Assembly: GCF_000421845.1 (NCBI RefSeq)
Contig: NZ_ATXU01000004.1
Coordinates: forward strand, 62,001 to 126,000
DNA: 64,000 bases
Reading direction: 5' to 3'
Origin: Leucobacter chironomi DSM 19883
GTDB lineage: Bacteria > Actinomycetota > Actinomycetes > Actinomycetales > Microbacteriaceae
In this document: piece by piece, positions 1 through 8,110 of the stretch
Layout of the letters: every line of letters begins with the position of its first letter
Position numbering within the stretch: position 1 is the stretch's first letter
Program-made: the position numbers and the translations under genes
The notes under the pieces: generated by a model
Seen by the model: only the letters and a program-made list of their open reading frames with translations
Told to the model about the DNA's origin: nothing
Database searches by the model: none

Positions 1-238
1 GAGCGGCGTCGAGCGCGATCGGCCCCCAGCCGCAACCGATGTCGAGCACGGGCCCGGCGGGGGCGGCGTCGAGGCCGGGCGCGGTGCGCAGCAGCACCTC
101 GGTGCCGCGGTCGAGGTGGTCGGGGCTGAACACGCCGCCCGCGGTGAGCACGGTGCGGGGCGAGCCGCCGAGCACCGCTTCGATCTCGCGGGGGCGGAAG
201 TCGCCGGAGGGCGCCTCGGAGAAGTAGTGCTGGGTCAC
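1..238 (-). CDS. Class I SAM-dependent methyltransferase, RsmC-like (3' part outside window)
   Basis: The leftward frame starts at GTG 238 and runs off the left edge, leaving about 79 N-terminal codons. It reads VTQHYFSEAPSGDF at the start and later PVLDIGCGWGPIALD, which is the glycine-rich SAM-binding motif I of class I methyltransferases. Starts of the form HYFSEAP followed by a motif I near residue 70 are typical of the small RsmC/YbiN-like enzymes often annotated as 16S rRNA guanine N2-methyltransferases. The substrate cannot be fixed from this fragment. It is divergent from hflX, with 191 bp between them. A GATACT hexamer lies 6 nt before the GTG on this strand, so the message may be leaderless. 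Confidence 0.8.
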   Translation of the reverse strand, partial: MTQHYFSEAPSGDFRPREIEAVLGGSPRTVLTAGGVFSPDHLDRGTEVLLRTAPGLDAAPAGPVLDIGCGWGPIALDAA

Positions 239-429
239 CCCCTCAGTATCCCAGGCCGCGAGATCGGTCGTGACCGGCAGGTTCTTCGGATCACGCCGAT
301 GCCGCGGATCCGGCTCCGCGTCCCGATCCGAGATATCGGTGAGCCCCGAAACACGGTCGAGTGCGGCGGATCGCGCTGTGGGCGAACGACCGACACGCGC
401 GGGGCGATCCGACGTACACTGGAGGCCAG

Positions 430-2100
430 ATGACAGAACGTTTCACCGAAGAATCAGACCTCGACGACGCCGTCGCGAACGACCCGGCGGATCACGGCGG
501 CGTCGCCGACGCAGAGCGTGCTGCGCGCCAGGAAGCGCCCTCGGACGCGGACCCCGCCCCCTCCGACAGCACCGACCCTCTCGACCGGCTGCTCGCGCGC
601 GCGGCGCGCGGCGGCTCGGCTACCGTGATCCGCGACTCGAGCGAGCGCGGGTCCGGCGTCGACAACCTGACGGGAGGCGCGCAGGCGCTCGGCGACGCCG
701 CTCACGATCGGCTCGCCGAAGACCTCGAACTCATCCGCCTCGAACGCGAGGAGCGCGCCTCGCTCACTCGTGTGGGCGGCCTCTCCACCGAACTCGAAGA
801 CGTCACCGAGGTGGAGTATCGCCAGCTGCGGCTCGAGAACGCGGTGCTCATCGGCGTGTACACGGGCTCGGCCCGCAACGGGCTCGACGACGCCGAGAAC
901 TCGCTGCGCGAGCTGGCCGCCCTCGCCGAAACGGCGGGAGCGCGCGTGCTCGACGGCTTGCTGCAGCGCCGTGCGAACCCCGACCCCGCCACCTACCTCG
1001 GCAAGGGCAAAGCGCAGGAGCTCGCAGAGCTCGTGGCCGCGGTCGGCGCCGACACCGTCGTGGCCGACACCGAGCTGGCCCCCAGCCAGCGCCGCGCGCT
1101 CGAAGACGTCGTGAAGGTGAAGGTGATCGACCGCACCGCGGTGATCCTCGACATCTTCAGCCAGCACGCGAAGAGCCGCGAGGGCAAGGCCCAGGTCGAG
1201 CTCGCGCAGCTCCAGTACCTGCTGCCGCGTCTGCGCGGCTGGGGCGAGTCGATGTCGCGCCAGGCCGGCGGCCAGGTCGGTTCGGCCGGTGCGGGCATGG
1301 GCTCTCGCGGCCCGGGCGAGACCAAGATGGAGCTGGATCGCCGCAAGATCCACACCCGCATGGCGAAGCTGCGCAAGCAGATCGCAGGCTTCGCCCCGGC
1401 GCGCGATGCGAAGCGCGCGAACCGCAAGCGGGGCGAGGTGCCGTCGGTGGCGATCGCGGGCTACACGAACGCGGGCAAGTCGAGTCTGCTGAACCGGCTC
1501 ACGGGCACGCAGGAGCTCGTGCAGAACCAGCTCTTCGCCACGCTCGACACGGCCGTGCGCCACGCCGAGACCGCCGACGGGCGCAGCTTCACCTACGCCG
1601 ACACTGTCGGCTTCGTGCGCAATCTGCCGCATCAGCTGGTCGAGGCGTTCCGTTCGACCTTCGAGGAGGTGGGCGACGCCGACGTGATCCTGCACGTGGT
1701 CGACGGTTCGCACCCCGATCCCGCAGCCCAGCTGCGCACGGTGCGCGAGGTGATCGCGGAGGTCGACGCGCAGGGCATCCCCGAGATCGTGGTGTTCAAC
1801 AAGGCCGATCTCCTCGACGACTCGCAGCGTCTCGTGCTGCACGGGCTCGCGTCCGATGCGGTGTTCGTGTCGGCGCGGTCGGGCGAGGGCATCGAGGAGC
1901 TGCGGCGGCGGATCGATGCGGCGCTGCCGGTTCCGGATCGCGAGGTCACCGTCGTGGTGCCGTACGACCGCGGCGAACTCGTCGCCGAGCTGCACGAGCG
2001 CAACCGCGTGCTGTCGACGGAGTACGTCGAGCAGGGCACGCGGGTGCGCGCGTACGTGACGGGCGAGATGCTCGCGAAGCTGGAACCCTATCTGGCCTAG
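430..2100 (+). CDS. hflX: GTPase HflX, ribosome-splitting factor
   Basis: 556 residues. HflX is a 50S-associated GTPase that splits stalled or stress-arrested ribosomes. An acidic, low-complexity N-terminal extension (about residues 1-95) precedes the HflX N-terminal domain. The glycine-rich helical linker (GPGETKMELDRRKIHTRM, near 315-330) is diagnostic. The G domain has the P-loop GYTNAGKS at 344-351, the switch region FATLDTAVRHAE, G3 DTVGF followed by the family's RNLPHQLVEAF, and G4 NKAD. ATG 430 is chosen because GGAGG lies at 421-425 and a TACACT -10-like hexamer at 415-420; a longer open frame upstream has no such signals. The extension makes it longer than the usual 430-500 residues. 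It appears monocistronic. Confidence 0.95.
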   Translation: MTERFTEESDLDDAVANDPADHGGVADAERAARQEAPSDADPAPSDSTDPLDRLLARAARGGSATVIRDSSERGSGVDNLTGGAQALGDAAHDRLAEDLELIRLEREERASLTRVGGLSTELEDVTEVEYRQLRLENAVLIGVYTGSARNGLDDAENSLRELAALAETAGARVLDGLLQRRANPDPATYLGKGKAQELAELVAAVGADTVVADTELAPSQRRALEDVVKVKVIDRTAVILDIFSQHAKSREGKAQVELAQLQYLLPRLRGWGESMSRQAGGQVGSAGAGMGSRGPGETKMELDRRKIHTRMAKLRKQIAGFAPARDAKRANRKRGEVPSVAIAGYTNAGKSSLLNRLTGTQELVQNQLFATLDTAVRHAETADGRSFTYADTVGFVRNLPHQLVEAFRSTFEEVGDADVILHVVDGSHPDPAAQLRTVREVIAEVDAQGIPEIVVFNKADLLDDSQRLVLHGLASDAVFVSARSGEGIEELRRRIDAALPVPDREVTVVVPYDRGELVAELHERNRVLSTEYVEQGTRVRAYVTGEMLAKLEPYLA

Positions 2101-2106
2101 GCGGAT

Positions 2107-2133
2107 CCGCTCGCGCGACTGCGCGCCGAGCGG
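2107..2133 (+). terminator. GC-rich hairpin after hflX
   Basis: An inverted repeat 6 nt after the hflX stop pairs CCGCTCGCGCG with CGCGCCGAGCGG around a short loop, with one bulge. No T-run follows, so it would be a GC-rich actinobacterial-type terminator or an mRNA 3' end stabiliser. Confidence 0.45.
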
Positions 2134-2251
2134 TCGTAACACTTCGTAGTTCATACGGCGCAACATGCGGGCTCCGCGTCGGTGGTGCGGGATAGCGTGT
2201 GGAGCACCGGACAGCTTCCGGCATCCCACGCCCCCGAACCGAAGGACCCGC

Positions 2252-4600
2252 ATGTCCGCAACGACGCCTCTGCCCAACGCCACGATCCTCGGATACCCGC
2301 GCCTCGGCCGCCGCCGCGAACTGAAGCGGGCCATCGAGTCCTACTGGAAGGGCAGCACCGGCGAAGCAGAGCTCGTCGAGACGGCGCGCGAGCTGCGCGC
2401 CGCGACGCGCTCCCGGCTCGTCGAGCTCGGCCTGCCCGCGACGGGCGGAGCGGTGCCCGAGAGCTTCAGCTTCTACGATCAGGTGCTCGACGCGACCCTC
2501 GCGCTCGGCGCGATCCCGGGGCGCTTCGCCGATGTCGTCGCCGGTGCGAGCGATCTCGACGTCTACTTCGCTCTTGCGCGCGGCGACAAGGACCACCAGC
2601 CGCTCGAGATGACCAAGTGGTTCGACACGAACTACCACTACAGCGTGCCCGAGATCGACGAGCGCACCTCCTTCGCCGCGAACCCGGCCGCCCTCGTGGC
2701 GCAGCTCGTCGAGGCCGCTCAGCAGGGCATCGCATCGCGCCCCGTGCTCGTCGGCCCGGTCACCTACCTGCTGCTCGCGAAGGCGTCCGATGACGCCGCG
2801 CCGGGTTTCCGCCCGATCGACCGTCTCGACGAGGTCGTCGCGGTCTACGCCGAGCTGCTGGGCGCGCTCGCCGCGGCAGGGGCCGGCTGGGTGCAGCTCG
2901 ACGAGCCCGCCCTCGTCTCCGACTCCCTCGCCGTGCCGCGCGAGGAGGCGCTCGCACTGGCCGAGCGCGCGTACGGCGTGCTCGGCGCCGCCGCGACGGC
3001 CGGCGACGCCGTTCAACGCCCGCAGATCCTGCTCACGGCCCCCTACGGCGATTCCTCGGCTGCGCTGCTGCGCCTCGCCGCTCTGCCCGTCGAGGCGGTG
3101 CAGACGGACCTCGTGCGCGGCACGCTGCCGATCGAGGCCCACGACTCCGGCGCGCTCGCCCGCGCCTTCGAGGGCACGCAGCTCGTCGCGGGCGTCGTCG
3201 ACGGCCGCAACATCTGGCGCACCGATCTGCGTAAGGCCTTCGGCACCGCCGAGGCGCTGCGGGCGTCGGGCGTCGACGTCGTCATCGGCACCTCCAACAA
3301 CCTCCAGCACGTGCCGCACGACGTGAACGACGAGACGAAGCTCGACGAGCGCCTGAAGTCGTGGCTCGCCTTCGCCGATCAGAAGGTCGAGCAGGCGGCG
3401 ATCCTCGCCCGCGGCCTCGCCGAGGGCGCTGCGGCCATCGAGGGCGAACTGGCCGAGGTCGATCGGGTGCTCGCGGATCGCGCAGCGGCGCCCGGGGTGC
3501 GCGTCGACGGCATCCGCGACCGCGTCTCGGCCGTGGCCGAGGCCGACCGCAGCCGCGCCGACGAGGGCGACCGGCGCGAGGCGCAGCGCGCGCTCGGCAT
3601 CCCCAGCCTCGCCACCACCACGATCGGCTCGTTCCCCCAGACCACCGAGATCCGCAAGGCCCGGGCCGCGTTCACGCGCGGCGAGATCGATCAGGCGGCC
3701 TACGACGGCTTCCTCCGCGAGGAGATCGAGCGCGTCATCCGGCTGCAGGAGCAGATCGGTCTCGACGTGCTCGTGCACGGCGAGGCCGAGCGCAACGACA
3801 TGGTGCAGTACTTCGCCGAACTGCTCGACGGCTTCGCGGTCACCGAGCACGGCTGGGTGCAGTCGTACGGCACGCGCGCCACGCGCCCCTCGCTCCTGTG
3901 GGGCGACGTGTCGCGGCCCGCCGCGATGACCGTCGCGTGGTCGGCGTACGCGCAGTCGCTCACCGACCGCCTCGTCAAGGGCATGCTGACGGGCCCCGTC
4001 ACGATCCTCGCGTGGTCGTTCGTGCGCGACGACCAGCCGCTCGCCGACACCGCCAATCAGGTGGCGCTCGCCCTGCGCGACGAGATCGACGACCTCGTCA
4101 AGGCCGGCATCAAGATCGTGCAGGTCGACGAGCCCGCCCTGCGCGAGCTGCTGCCGCTCGACGCCGACCGCCAGGCCGCCTACCTCGACTGGTCGGTCGG
4201 GGCGTTCCGCCTCGCGACGAGCGGCGCGGCGGCCGAGGTGCAGATCCACACGCACCTCTGCTACTCCGAGTTCGGCGAGATCATCGACGCCGTCGACGGT
4301 CTCGACGCCGATGTGACCTCGATCGAGGCGGCCCGCAGCCGCATGGACGTGGTGGAGCCCCTCGGCGATCACGGCTACTCGCGCGGCATCGGCCCGGGCG
4401 TCTACGACATCCACTCTCCGCGCGTGCCGAGCGTCGAGGAGCAGACCGACCTCATCCGCATCGCCGCGAACCGCATCCCCGGCGAGCAGCTGTGGGTGAA
4501 CCCGGACTGCGGCCTCAAGACCCGCGGCTACGAGGAGACCGTGGCGAGCCTCACGAACCTCGTGCGGGCGGCACAGGCGGTGCGCGAAGGAGCGGTGTGA
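2252..4600 (+). CDS. metE: Cobalamin-independent methionine synthase MetE
   Basis: 782 residues, the normal MetE size. It transfers the methyl group of 5-methyltetrahydropteroyl-polyglutamate to homocysteine, the last step of methionine synthesis, in the cytosol. The N-terminal half carries ILGYPRLGRRRELKRA, and the catalytic half begins near LATTTIGSFPQTTEIRKAR. Zinc/homocysteine ligands are visible as H668 and C670 (HTHLCYSEF) and C753 (NPDCGLKTRG). They keep the spacing of E. coli H641, C643 and C726. ATG 2252 follows AAGGA; a longer upstream frame has no MetE similarity. It is first gene of metE - MetE-like - metF, whose members overlap by 4 bp. A TAGCGT hexamer near 2193 may be the -10. 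I saw no SAM or B12 riboswitch in the 151-bp gap. Confidence 0.97.
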   Translation: MSATTPLPNATILGYPRLGRRRELKRAIESYWKGSTGEAELVETARELRAATRSRLVELGLPATGGAVPESFSFYDQVLDATLALGAIPGRFADVVAGASDLDVYFALARGDKDHQPLEMTKWFDTNYHYSVPEIDERTSFAANPAALVAQLVEAAQQGIASRPVLVGPVTYLLLAKASDDAAPGFRPIDRLDEVVAVYAELLGALAAAGAGWVQLDEPALVSDSLAVPREEALALAERAYGVLGAAATAGDAVQRPQILLTAPYGDSSAALLRLAALPVEAVQTDLVRGTLPIEAHDSGALARAFEGTQLVAGVVDGRNIWRTDLRKAFGTAEALRASGVDVVIGTSNNLQHVPHDVNDETKLDERLKSWLAFADQKVEQAAILARGLAEGAAAIEGELAEVDRVLADRAAAPGVRVDGIRDRVSAVAEADRSRADEGDRREAQRALGIPSLATTTIGSFPQTTEIRKARAAFTRGEIDQAAYDGFLREEIERVIRLQEQIGLDVLVHGEAERNDMVQYFAELLDGFAVTEHGWVQSYGTRATRPSLLWGDVSRPAAMTVAWSAYAQSLTDRLVKGMLTGPVTILAWSFVRDDQPLADTANQVALALRDEIDDLVKAGIKIVQVDEPALRELLPLDADRQAAYLDWSVGAFRLATSGAAAEVQIHTHLCYSEFGEIIDAVDGLDADVTSIEAARSRMDVVEPLGDHGYSRGIGPGVYDIHSPRVPSVEEQTDLIRIAANRIPGEQLWVNPDCGLKTRGYEETVASLTNLVRAAQAVREGAV

Positions 4601-5775
4601 CCCCGCGATCCGCTTCGCGGCCAGGGGGCGCTCGCGCCCCCTGGCCGGCCGACGGGCTCCCCACCGAGCCCGTCGGTTCGCTGCCGCGACCGGTGCGGCT
4701 GCAGCGGGCGGTGCTTGACGCCGAGACGGGTCTCGCCTCGCAGGCGGAGCTGCGCGCCGAGCAGGATCTTGCGGTGCGCGATACGCTCGGGCGCCTCGCC
4801 GCGACGGGCTCGCCGATCATCACCGACGGCGAGCAGCGACGGCACAGCTTCGCGAGCTATCCGCTCGGCACCGCGGATGTCGAGGAGGGGCCGGTCTTCG
4901 CGGTGTTCGCCGACGGCCACCACCGGGTGATCCCGAGTCTCGCGAGCGCGCCGTTCGCCTTCCGGGCGTGGGCGGCCGACGATGTCGCCGCGGCCCGTGA
5001 GCTCACCGAGCTGCCGCTCAAGCAGGCGGTGATCTCGCCGTCGATGCTGTCGCTCATGGTGCCTGACGCGGGCCTCGGCGACTACTCGCGCGACGACTTC
5101 CTGAGCGACGTCGTCGAGGGCTGCGCCGAGGACATCGCGCGCTGCTTCGACGCCGGCGCCTCGCGCATCACGATCGACTTCACCGAGGGCCGGCTCGCGC
5201 TGCGGCGCGATCTGCGCGCGCCGTGGGCGGGGCCCGAGGCGCTCGGGGGCTTCATCGAGCTCATTAACCGTGTGCTGGATCGCCTCGCGCCCGAGCAGCG
5301 GGCGGCGGTGGGCGTGCACACCTGTCCCGGCAACGACAACGACTCGGCGCACAGCGCCGACATCGACTACGCCGAGCTGATCCCCGAGCTGTTCCAGATC
5401 GAGGCGGGGTACTTCCTGGTGCAGGCCGCGGGGGAGAAAGATCCGGATCGCGTGGCCCGTCTCGTGGGGGCGCAGCTGCGCGGGCGGGCGTCGACCGGCG
5501 CCGCGCCGCGCGTGCTGATCGGCGTTACGAACCCCACCAACCCCCGGCTGGAGACGGCCGAGCAGATCCGGGATCAGCTCGTGCGCGCGGCGCGCTTCGT
5601 GCCGCCCGAGCTGCTCGGATCCACCGACGACTGCGGCTTCTCGCCGTACCTCATCGATGAGAAGCCGCGGCACGGTTCCCCTGATTTCGCCCGCGATGTC
5701 GCGTTCGCGAAGATCGCGGCGCGCGTTCGGGGTACCGAACTGGCCGCCGAGGCGCTGGCGGGGGCGGCATCGTGA
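4597..5775 (+). CDS. MetE C-terminal-domain-like protein (putative methyltransferase)
   Basis: 392 residues, about half a MetE. It matches stand-alone proteins related to the catalytic domain of cobalamin-independent methionine synthase. The N-terminal TEPVGSLPRP is the family signature. A zinc site is conserved as H241 and C243 (GVHTCPGND) and C346 (STDDCGFSP), so a thiol methyl transfer is plausible; methyl donor and acceptor are unknown. The GTG start overlaps the metE stop by 4 bp, and its own stop overlaps metF, so the three are surely co-transcribed. GTG 4597 is the only start upstream of the conserved N-terminus, which means a strong hairpin lies inside the first codons. It may be a backup methionine synthase using another methyl donor (inference). 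Confidence 0.85.
   Translation: MTPRSASRPGGARAPWPADGLPTEPVGSLPRPVRLQRAVLDAETGLASQAELRAEQDLAVRDTLGRLAATGSPIITDGEQRRHSFASYPLGTADVEEGPVFAVFADGHHRVIPSLASAPFAFRAWAADDVAAARELTELPLKQAVISPSMLSLMVPDAGLGDYSRDDFLSDVVEGCAEDIARCFDAGASRITIDFTEGRLALRRDLRAPWAGPEALGGFIELINRVLDRLAPEQRAAVGVHTCPGNDNDSAHSADIDYAELIPELFQIEAGYFLVQAAGEKDPDRVARLVGAQLRGRASTGAAPRVLIGVTNPTNPRLETAEQIRDQLVRAARFVPPELLGSTDDCGFSPYLIDEKPRHGSPDFARDVAFAKIAARVRGTELAAEALAGAAS
4618..4647 (+). repeat. Perfect 13-bp inverted repeat just inside the MetE-like gene
   Basis: Two perfect 13-bp arms flank a CTCG tetraloop, beginning about 20 nt after the GTG start. The RNA hairpin would be very stable and sits where ribosomes enter the second gene of the met operon. 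It could tune downstream translation or act as a partial transcription terminator; there is no T-tract. Confidence 0.7.
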
Positions 5776-6677
5776 GCCCGGTGCCGCTCGCGGGCAGCGC
5801 GCCCACCCGCGCCCGTTTCTCCTTCGAGGTGTTCCCCGCGCGCAGCGGGGCGGCGGCGCTCGCGCTCGGGCACGCCGTGCAGCACCTCTCGGCGGCGGGG
5901 CCCGACTTCATCTCGGTCACCTACGGGGCGAACGGATCCAACCGCGACGCCTCGCTCGACCTGCTGCGGTATCTGCGCGACCACACCGACGCGCTGCCGC
6001 TCGCCCACCTCACCACGGTCGGCGAGAGCCGCGACGCGGTGCGCGAGACGATCCATCGCATCATGGACGCCGGCGTGCACGACTTCCTCGCCCTGCGCGG
6101 AGACCCGCCGCGCGGCCTCGACGAGGGCGCCCCCGCCGTCGCGGGATCGCTGTCGTCGCGCGAACTGGTCGAGCTCATCGCCGAGGCCCGCGCCGAACGG
6201 CCGCCGCTCACGAGCGTCGGGCGCACCTCGGTCGCCGCGTACCCGAACGGCCATCCGCTGTCGCGTTCGCGCTCTGAGGACATCGACTGGCTCGTCGCGA
6301 AGCAGGAGGCGGGGGCGCAGTTCGCGATCACTCAGCTCTTCTTCCGGGCCGAGGAGTACCTGTCGTTCGTGAACGATGCCCAGCGGGCGGGGTTGCGCAT
6401 CCCGGTGCTGCCGGGCCTCATGCCGGTCTCGACGAGCGCCCAGCTGCGCAAGGTGGCCTCGCTGGCCGGTCGACCTGCCCCCGAGGGCTTGACCCGAGCG
6501 CTCGACGAGGCCGGGGGATACGCGCCCGAGCTGGGCGTCGAGCACACGCTCGAACTCGCCCGCGAGCTGCTCGCCGGGGGCGCGCCCTCGGTGCATCTCT
6601 ACACCTTCAACAGGCACGAGCAGGTGCTCTCGGTGCTGCGGGAGCTCGAACTGCTGACGCCGGATCCGGTCGCCTGA
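5772..6677 (+). CDS. metF: Methylenetetrahydrofolate reductase MetF
   Basis: 301 residues, the size of bacterial MetF. This flavoprotein reduces 5,10-methylene-THF to 5-methyl-THF, the methyl donor for MetE. Recognisable family sequence includes FSFEVFPARSG at the N-terminus (catalytic Glu of the FEFFPP-type motif), PDFISVTYGANGSNRD, a DFLALRGDPPRG segment and GAQFAITQLFF. The GTG start overlaps the preceding stop by 4 bp. Making the methyl donor in the same operon as MetE is a common bacterial arrangement. It ends 39 bp before the convergent lexA stop, with a hairpin between. Confidence 0.96.
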   Translation: MSPVPLAGSAPTRARFSFEVFPARSGAAALALGHAVQHLSAAGPDFISVTYGANGSNRDASLDLLRYLRDHTDALPLAHLTTVGESRDAVRETIHRIMDAGVHDFLALRGDPPRGLDEGAPAVAGSLSSRELVELIAEARAERPPLTSVGRTSVAAYPNGHPLSRSRSEDIDWLVAKQEAGAQFAITQLFFRAEEYLSFVNDAQRAGLRIPVLPGLMPVSTSAQLRKVASLAGRPAPEGLTRALDEAGGYAPELGVEHTLELARELLAGGAPSVHLYTFNRHEQVLSVLRELELLTPDPVA

Positions 6678-6684
6678 GGAGGGG

Positions 6685-6712
6685 CGGCGAGGCGGGGACG
6701 CCCCGCCGCCGC
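6685..6712. terminator. Hairpin between convergent metF and lexA
   Basis: GGCGGGG-ACG-CCCCGCC (6691-6707) forms a perfect 7-bp stem, extended outward with a bulge. It lies in the 39-bp convergent gap and could end transcription in either direction. Confidence 0.5.
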
Positions 6713-6716
6713 GCCG

Positions 6717-7376
6717 TCAGACGGAGCGGAAGACCGCGACGACGCGGCCCAGCACCTCGGCGTGGTCGCCGAGGATGGGCTCGAAGGCGCTGTTGCGGGG
6801 GAGGAGCCAGGTGTGGCCGTCGCGGCGGCGGAACACCTTGACCGTGGCCTCGCCGTCGAGCATGGCTGCGACGATGTCGCCGTTCTCGGCCTCGCGCTGC
6901 TGGCGCACGACGACGAAGTCGCCGTCGCAGATCGCGGCGTCGATCATGGAATCGCCGACCACGCGCAGCATGAACAGCTGCCCGTCGCCCACGAGCTGGC
7001 GGGGGAGCGGCACGATCTCTTCGACCTGCTGCTCGGCGGTGATGGGGACGCCGGCCGCGATCTGTCCGACGAGCGGCACGTAGGCGGCCTCCTCCACCTG
7101 CTGCGAGGGCGACTCGGCGATGGCCGCGCTGGTGCTCGCGAGCTCGACGAGGATCTCGAGTGCGCGGGGGCGGTTCGGGTCGCGTCGGATGTATCCGCCG
7201 AGCTCGAGACGGCTGAGCTGGTGCGTCACGCTCGAGAGCGAGGAGAGGCCGACCGCATCGCCGATCTCGCGCATGCTGGGCGGGTAGCCCCGGGTCTCGA
7301 CGGAGCGGGCGATGCATTCGAGGATCGCCTGCTGCTTCTCGCTGAGGGGCTTCCGGGAGTGGGGAGCGTCGCTCAT
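6717..7376 (-). CDS. lexA: SOS repressor LexA
   Basis: 219 residues. It represses DNA-damage genes and self-cleaves when RecA filaments form. The N-terminal winged helix reads [20 protein letters not shown] and [16 protein letters not shown]. The self-cleavage bond is Ala108-Gly109 (GQIAAGVPI). The catalytic dyad is Ser143 ([10 protein letters not shown]) and Lys180 (GEATVKVF), so the protease fold is intact. The gene is divergent from a LysM-domain gene across a 264-bp gap that contains three similar LexA-type boxes, so autoregulation together with SOS control of the neighbour is likely. Confidence 0.98.
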   Translation of the reverse strand: MSDAPHSRKPLSEKQQAILECIARSVETRGYPPSMREIGDAVGLSSLSSVTHQLSRLELGGYIRRDPNRPRALEILVELASTSAAIAESPSQQVEEAAYVPLVGQIAAGVPITAEQQVEEIVPLPRQLVGDGQLFMLRVVGDSMIDAAICDGDFVVVRQQREAENGDIVAAMLDGEATVKVFRRRDGHTWLLPRNSAFEPILGDHAEVLGRVVAVFRSV

Positions 7377-7492
7377 CGCTGTCCTTTCCGAGGCCCGAGG
7401 GCGGTGACGGGGAGGGCGGATCCATGAATGTCAGTGGTTGCTGATTCAGTGATGCCGTTGCTCGAAACCATAGCCCCTGCATTCGAACACCG

Positions 7493-7508
7493 CCAAACAC
7501 GTGTTCGA
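7493..7508. promoter_or_regulatory. Putative LexA (SOS) box 1
   Basis: CCAAACACGTGTTCGA. The right half GTTCGA is identical to the actinobacterial SOS consensus TCGAAC-N4-GTTCGA; the left half is degenerate. It lies in the lexA/LysM divergent gap, nearest to lexA. Confidence 0.65.
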
Positions 7509-7524
7509 GTGTCGCGGAAAAGAA

Positions 7525-7540
7525 CGAAACACATGTTCGA
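7525..7540. promoter_or_regulatory. Putative LexA (SOS) box 2
   Basis: CGAAACACATGTTCGA. It shares the layout AAAC-A-N2-T-GTTCG with the two flanking boxes and matches the actinobacterial SOS consensus in its right half. Confidence 0.7.
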
Positions 7541-7578
7541 ATCCGGTGCTTGCGGTTTCGAAAGATCGAAGATATATT

Positions 7579-7594
7579 CGAAACAGATGTTCGC
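7579..7594. promoter_or_regulatory. Putative LexA (SOS) box 3
   Basis: CGAAACAGATGTTCGC, 46 bp before the ATG of the LysM gene. This places it over the likely promoter of that gene, consistent with LexA repression. Confidence 0.68.
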
Positions 7595-7640
7595 CCCGAT
7601 GTGATACTCGCGGGCGTCGCAGAGAAACGGAGAAGCCACC

Positions 7641-8051
7641 ATGAGCGCACAGGCGGTTCTGCAGCACGATTCGTACGAGGCCCCCGCGGTGGGCGGCAGC
7701 GTGAAGCTGCGGCTCACCCGGCGTGGGCGCGTGGTGTTCGGCTCGCTGGTCACGGTGCTCGTGGCGGCGTTGCTGGCGCTGGTGGCGACCTTCGCGGCGC
7801 CTCAGGCGCTGGCCTCGGTCTCCGCGGCCGATCAGCAGCAGTTCCATTACGTGGTCGTACAACCCGGTGCGTCGCTCTGGTCGCTCGCGACCGAGCTCGA
7901 CCCCGCGGCCGATCCGCGCGACCTGGTCGCCGAGATCGTGCAGTTGAACCAGCTCGACGGATCCGGCATCGAGGCCGGCGAGGCGATCGCCGTGCCGCTG
8001 CGCTACTCGGACAGCCCCGTGGTGTTCCAGGCCGACGAGCTCGAGATCTGA
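7641..8051 (+). CDS. LysM-domain membrane protein next to lexA, probable SOS division inhibitor
   Basis: 136 residues. A basic cytosolic N-terminus is followed by one membrane helix at about 32-55 and an extracellular LysM peptidoglycan-binding module at about 69-115 (FHYVVVQPGASLWSLA). Small LysM membrane proteins encoded beside lexA and induced in SOS are known to block septation: YneA in Bacillus and Rv2719c (ChiZ) in Mycobacterium. Synteny and the LexA boxes support the same role here; no hydrolase domain follows the LysM. The start is supported by GGAGA about 10 nt upstream of ATG 7641. It is followed by hisC, which has its own promoter signal. Confidence 0.85.
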   Translation: MSAQAVLQHDSYEAPAVGGSVKLRLTRRGRVVFGSLVTVLVAALLALVATFAAPQALASVSAADQQQFHYVVVQPGASLWSLATELDPAADPRDLVAEIVQLNQLDGSGIEAGEAIAVPLRYSDSPVVFQADELEI

Positions 8052-8098
8052 CCGGTCCTTTCGCGTGCGGGGCTGACAGCTCCGCGGGGGCTTGGAAC

Positions 8099-8104
8099 TA
8101 GACT
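8099..8104 (+). promoter_or_regulatory. -10 element of leaderless hisC
   Basis: TAGACT ends 6 nt before the hisC GTG and there is no Shine-Dalgarno sequence, so the transcript probably begins at or next to the start codon. A weak CTGACA at 8073-8078 may be the -35, with a long 20-nt spacer. Confidence 0.6.
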
Positions 8105-8110
8105 GGTTCG

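Noticed and set aside
2101-2251. Riboswitch (SAM or cobalamin type) ahead of metE
   Set aside because: The gap is 151 bp with a terminator-like hairpin for hflX and a possible -10; no conserved riboswitch core could be traced.
1946-4414. Long open frame antisense to metE, one of several such frames over 600 codons in the window (others near 14.3-17.0, 48.7-51.6 and 52.8-56.2 kb)
   Set aside because: Composition is that of mirrored high-GC codons (Arg/Ala/Gly/His-rich), with no recognisable motif, and each lies opposite a clear gene. Long antisense frames are expected at this GC content.
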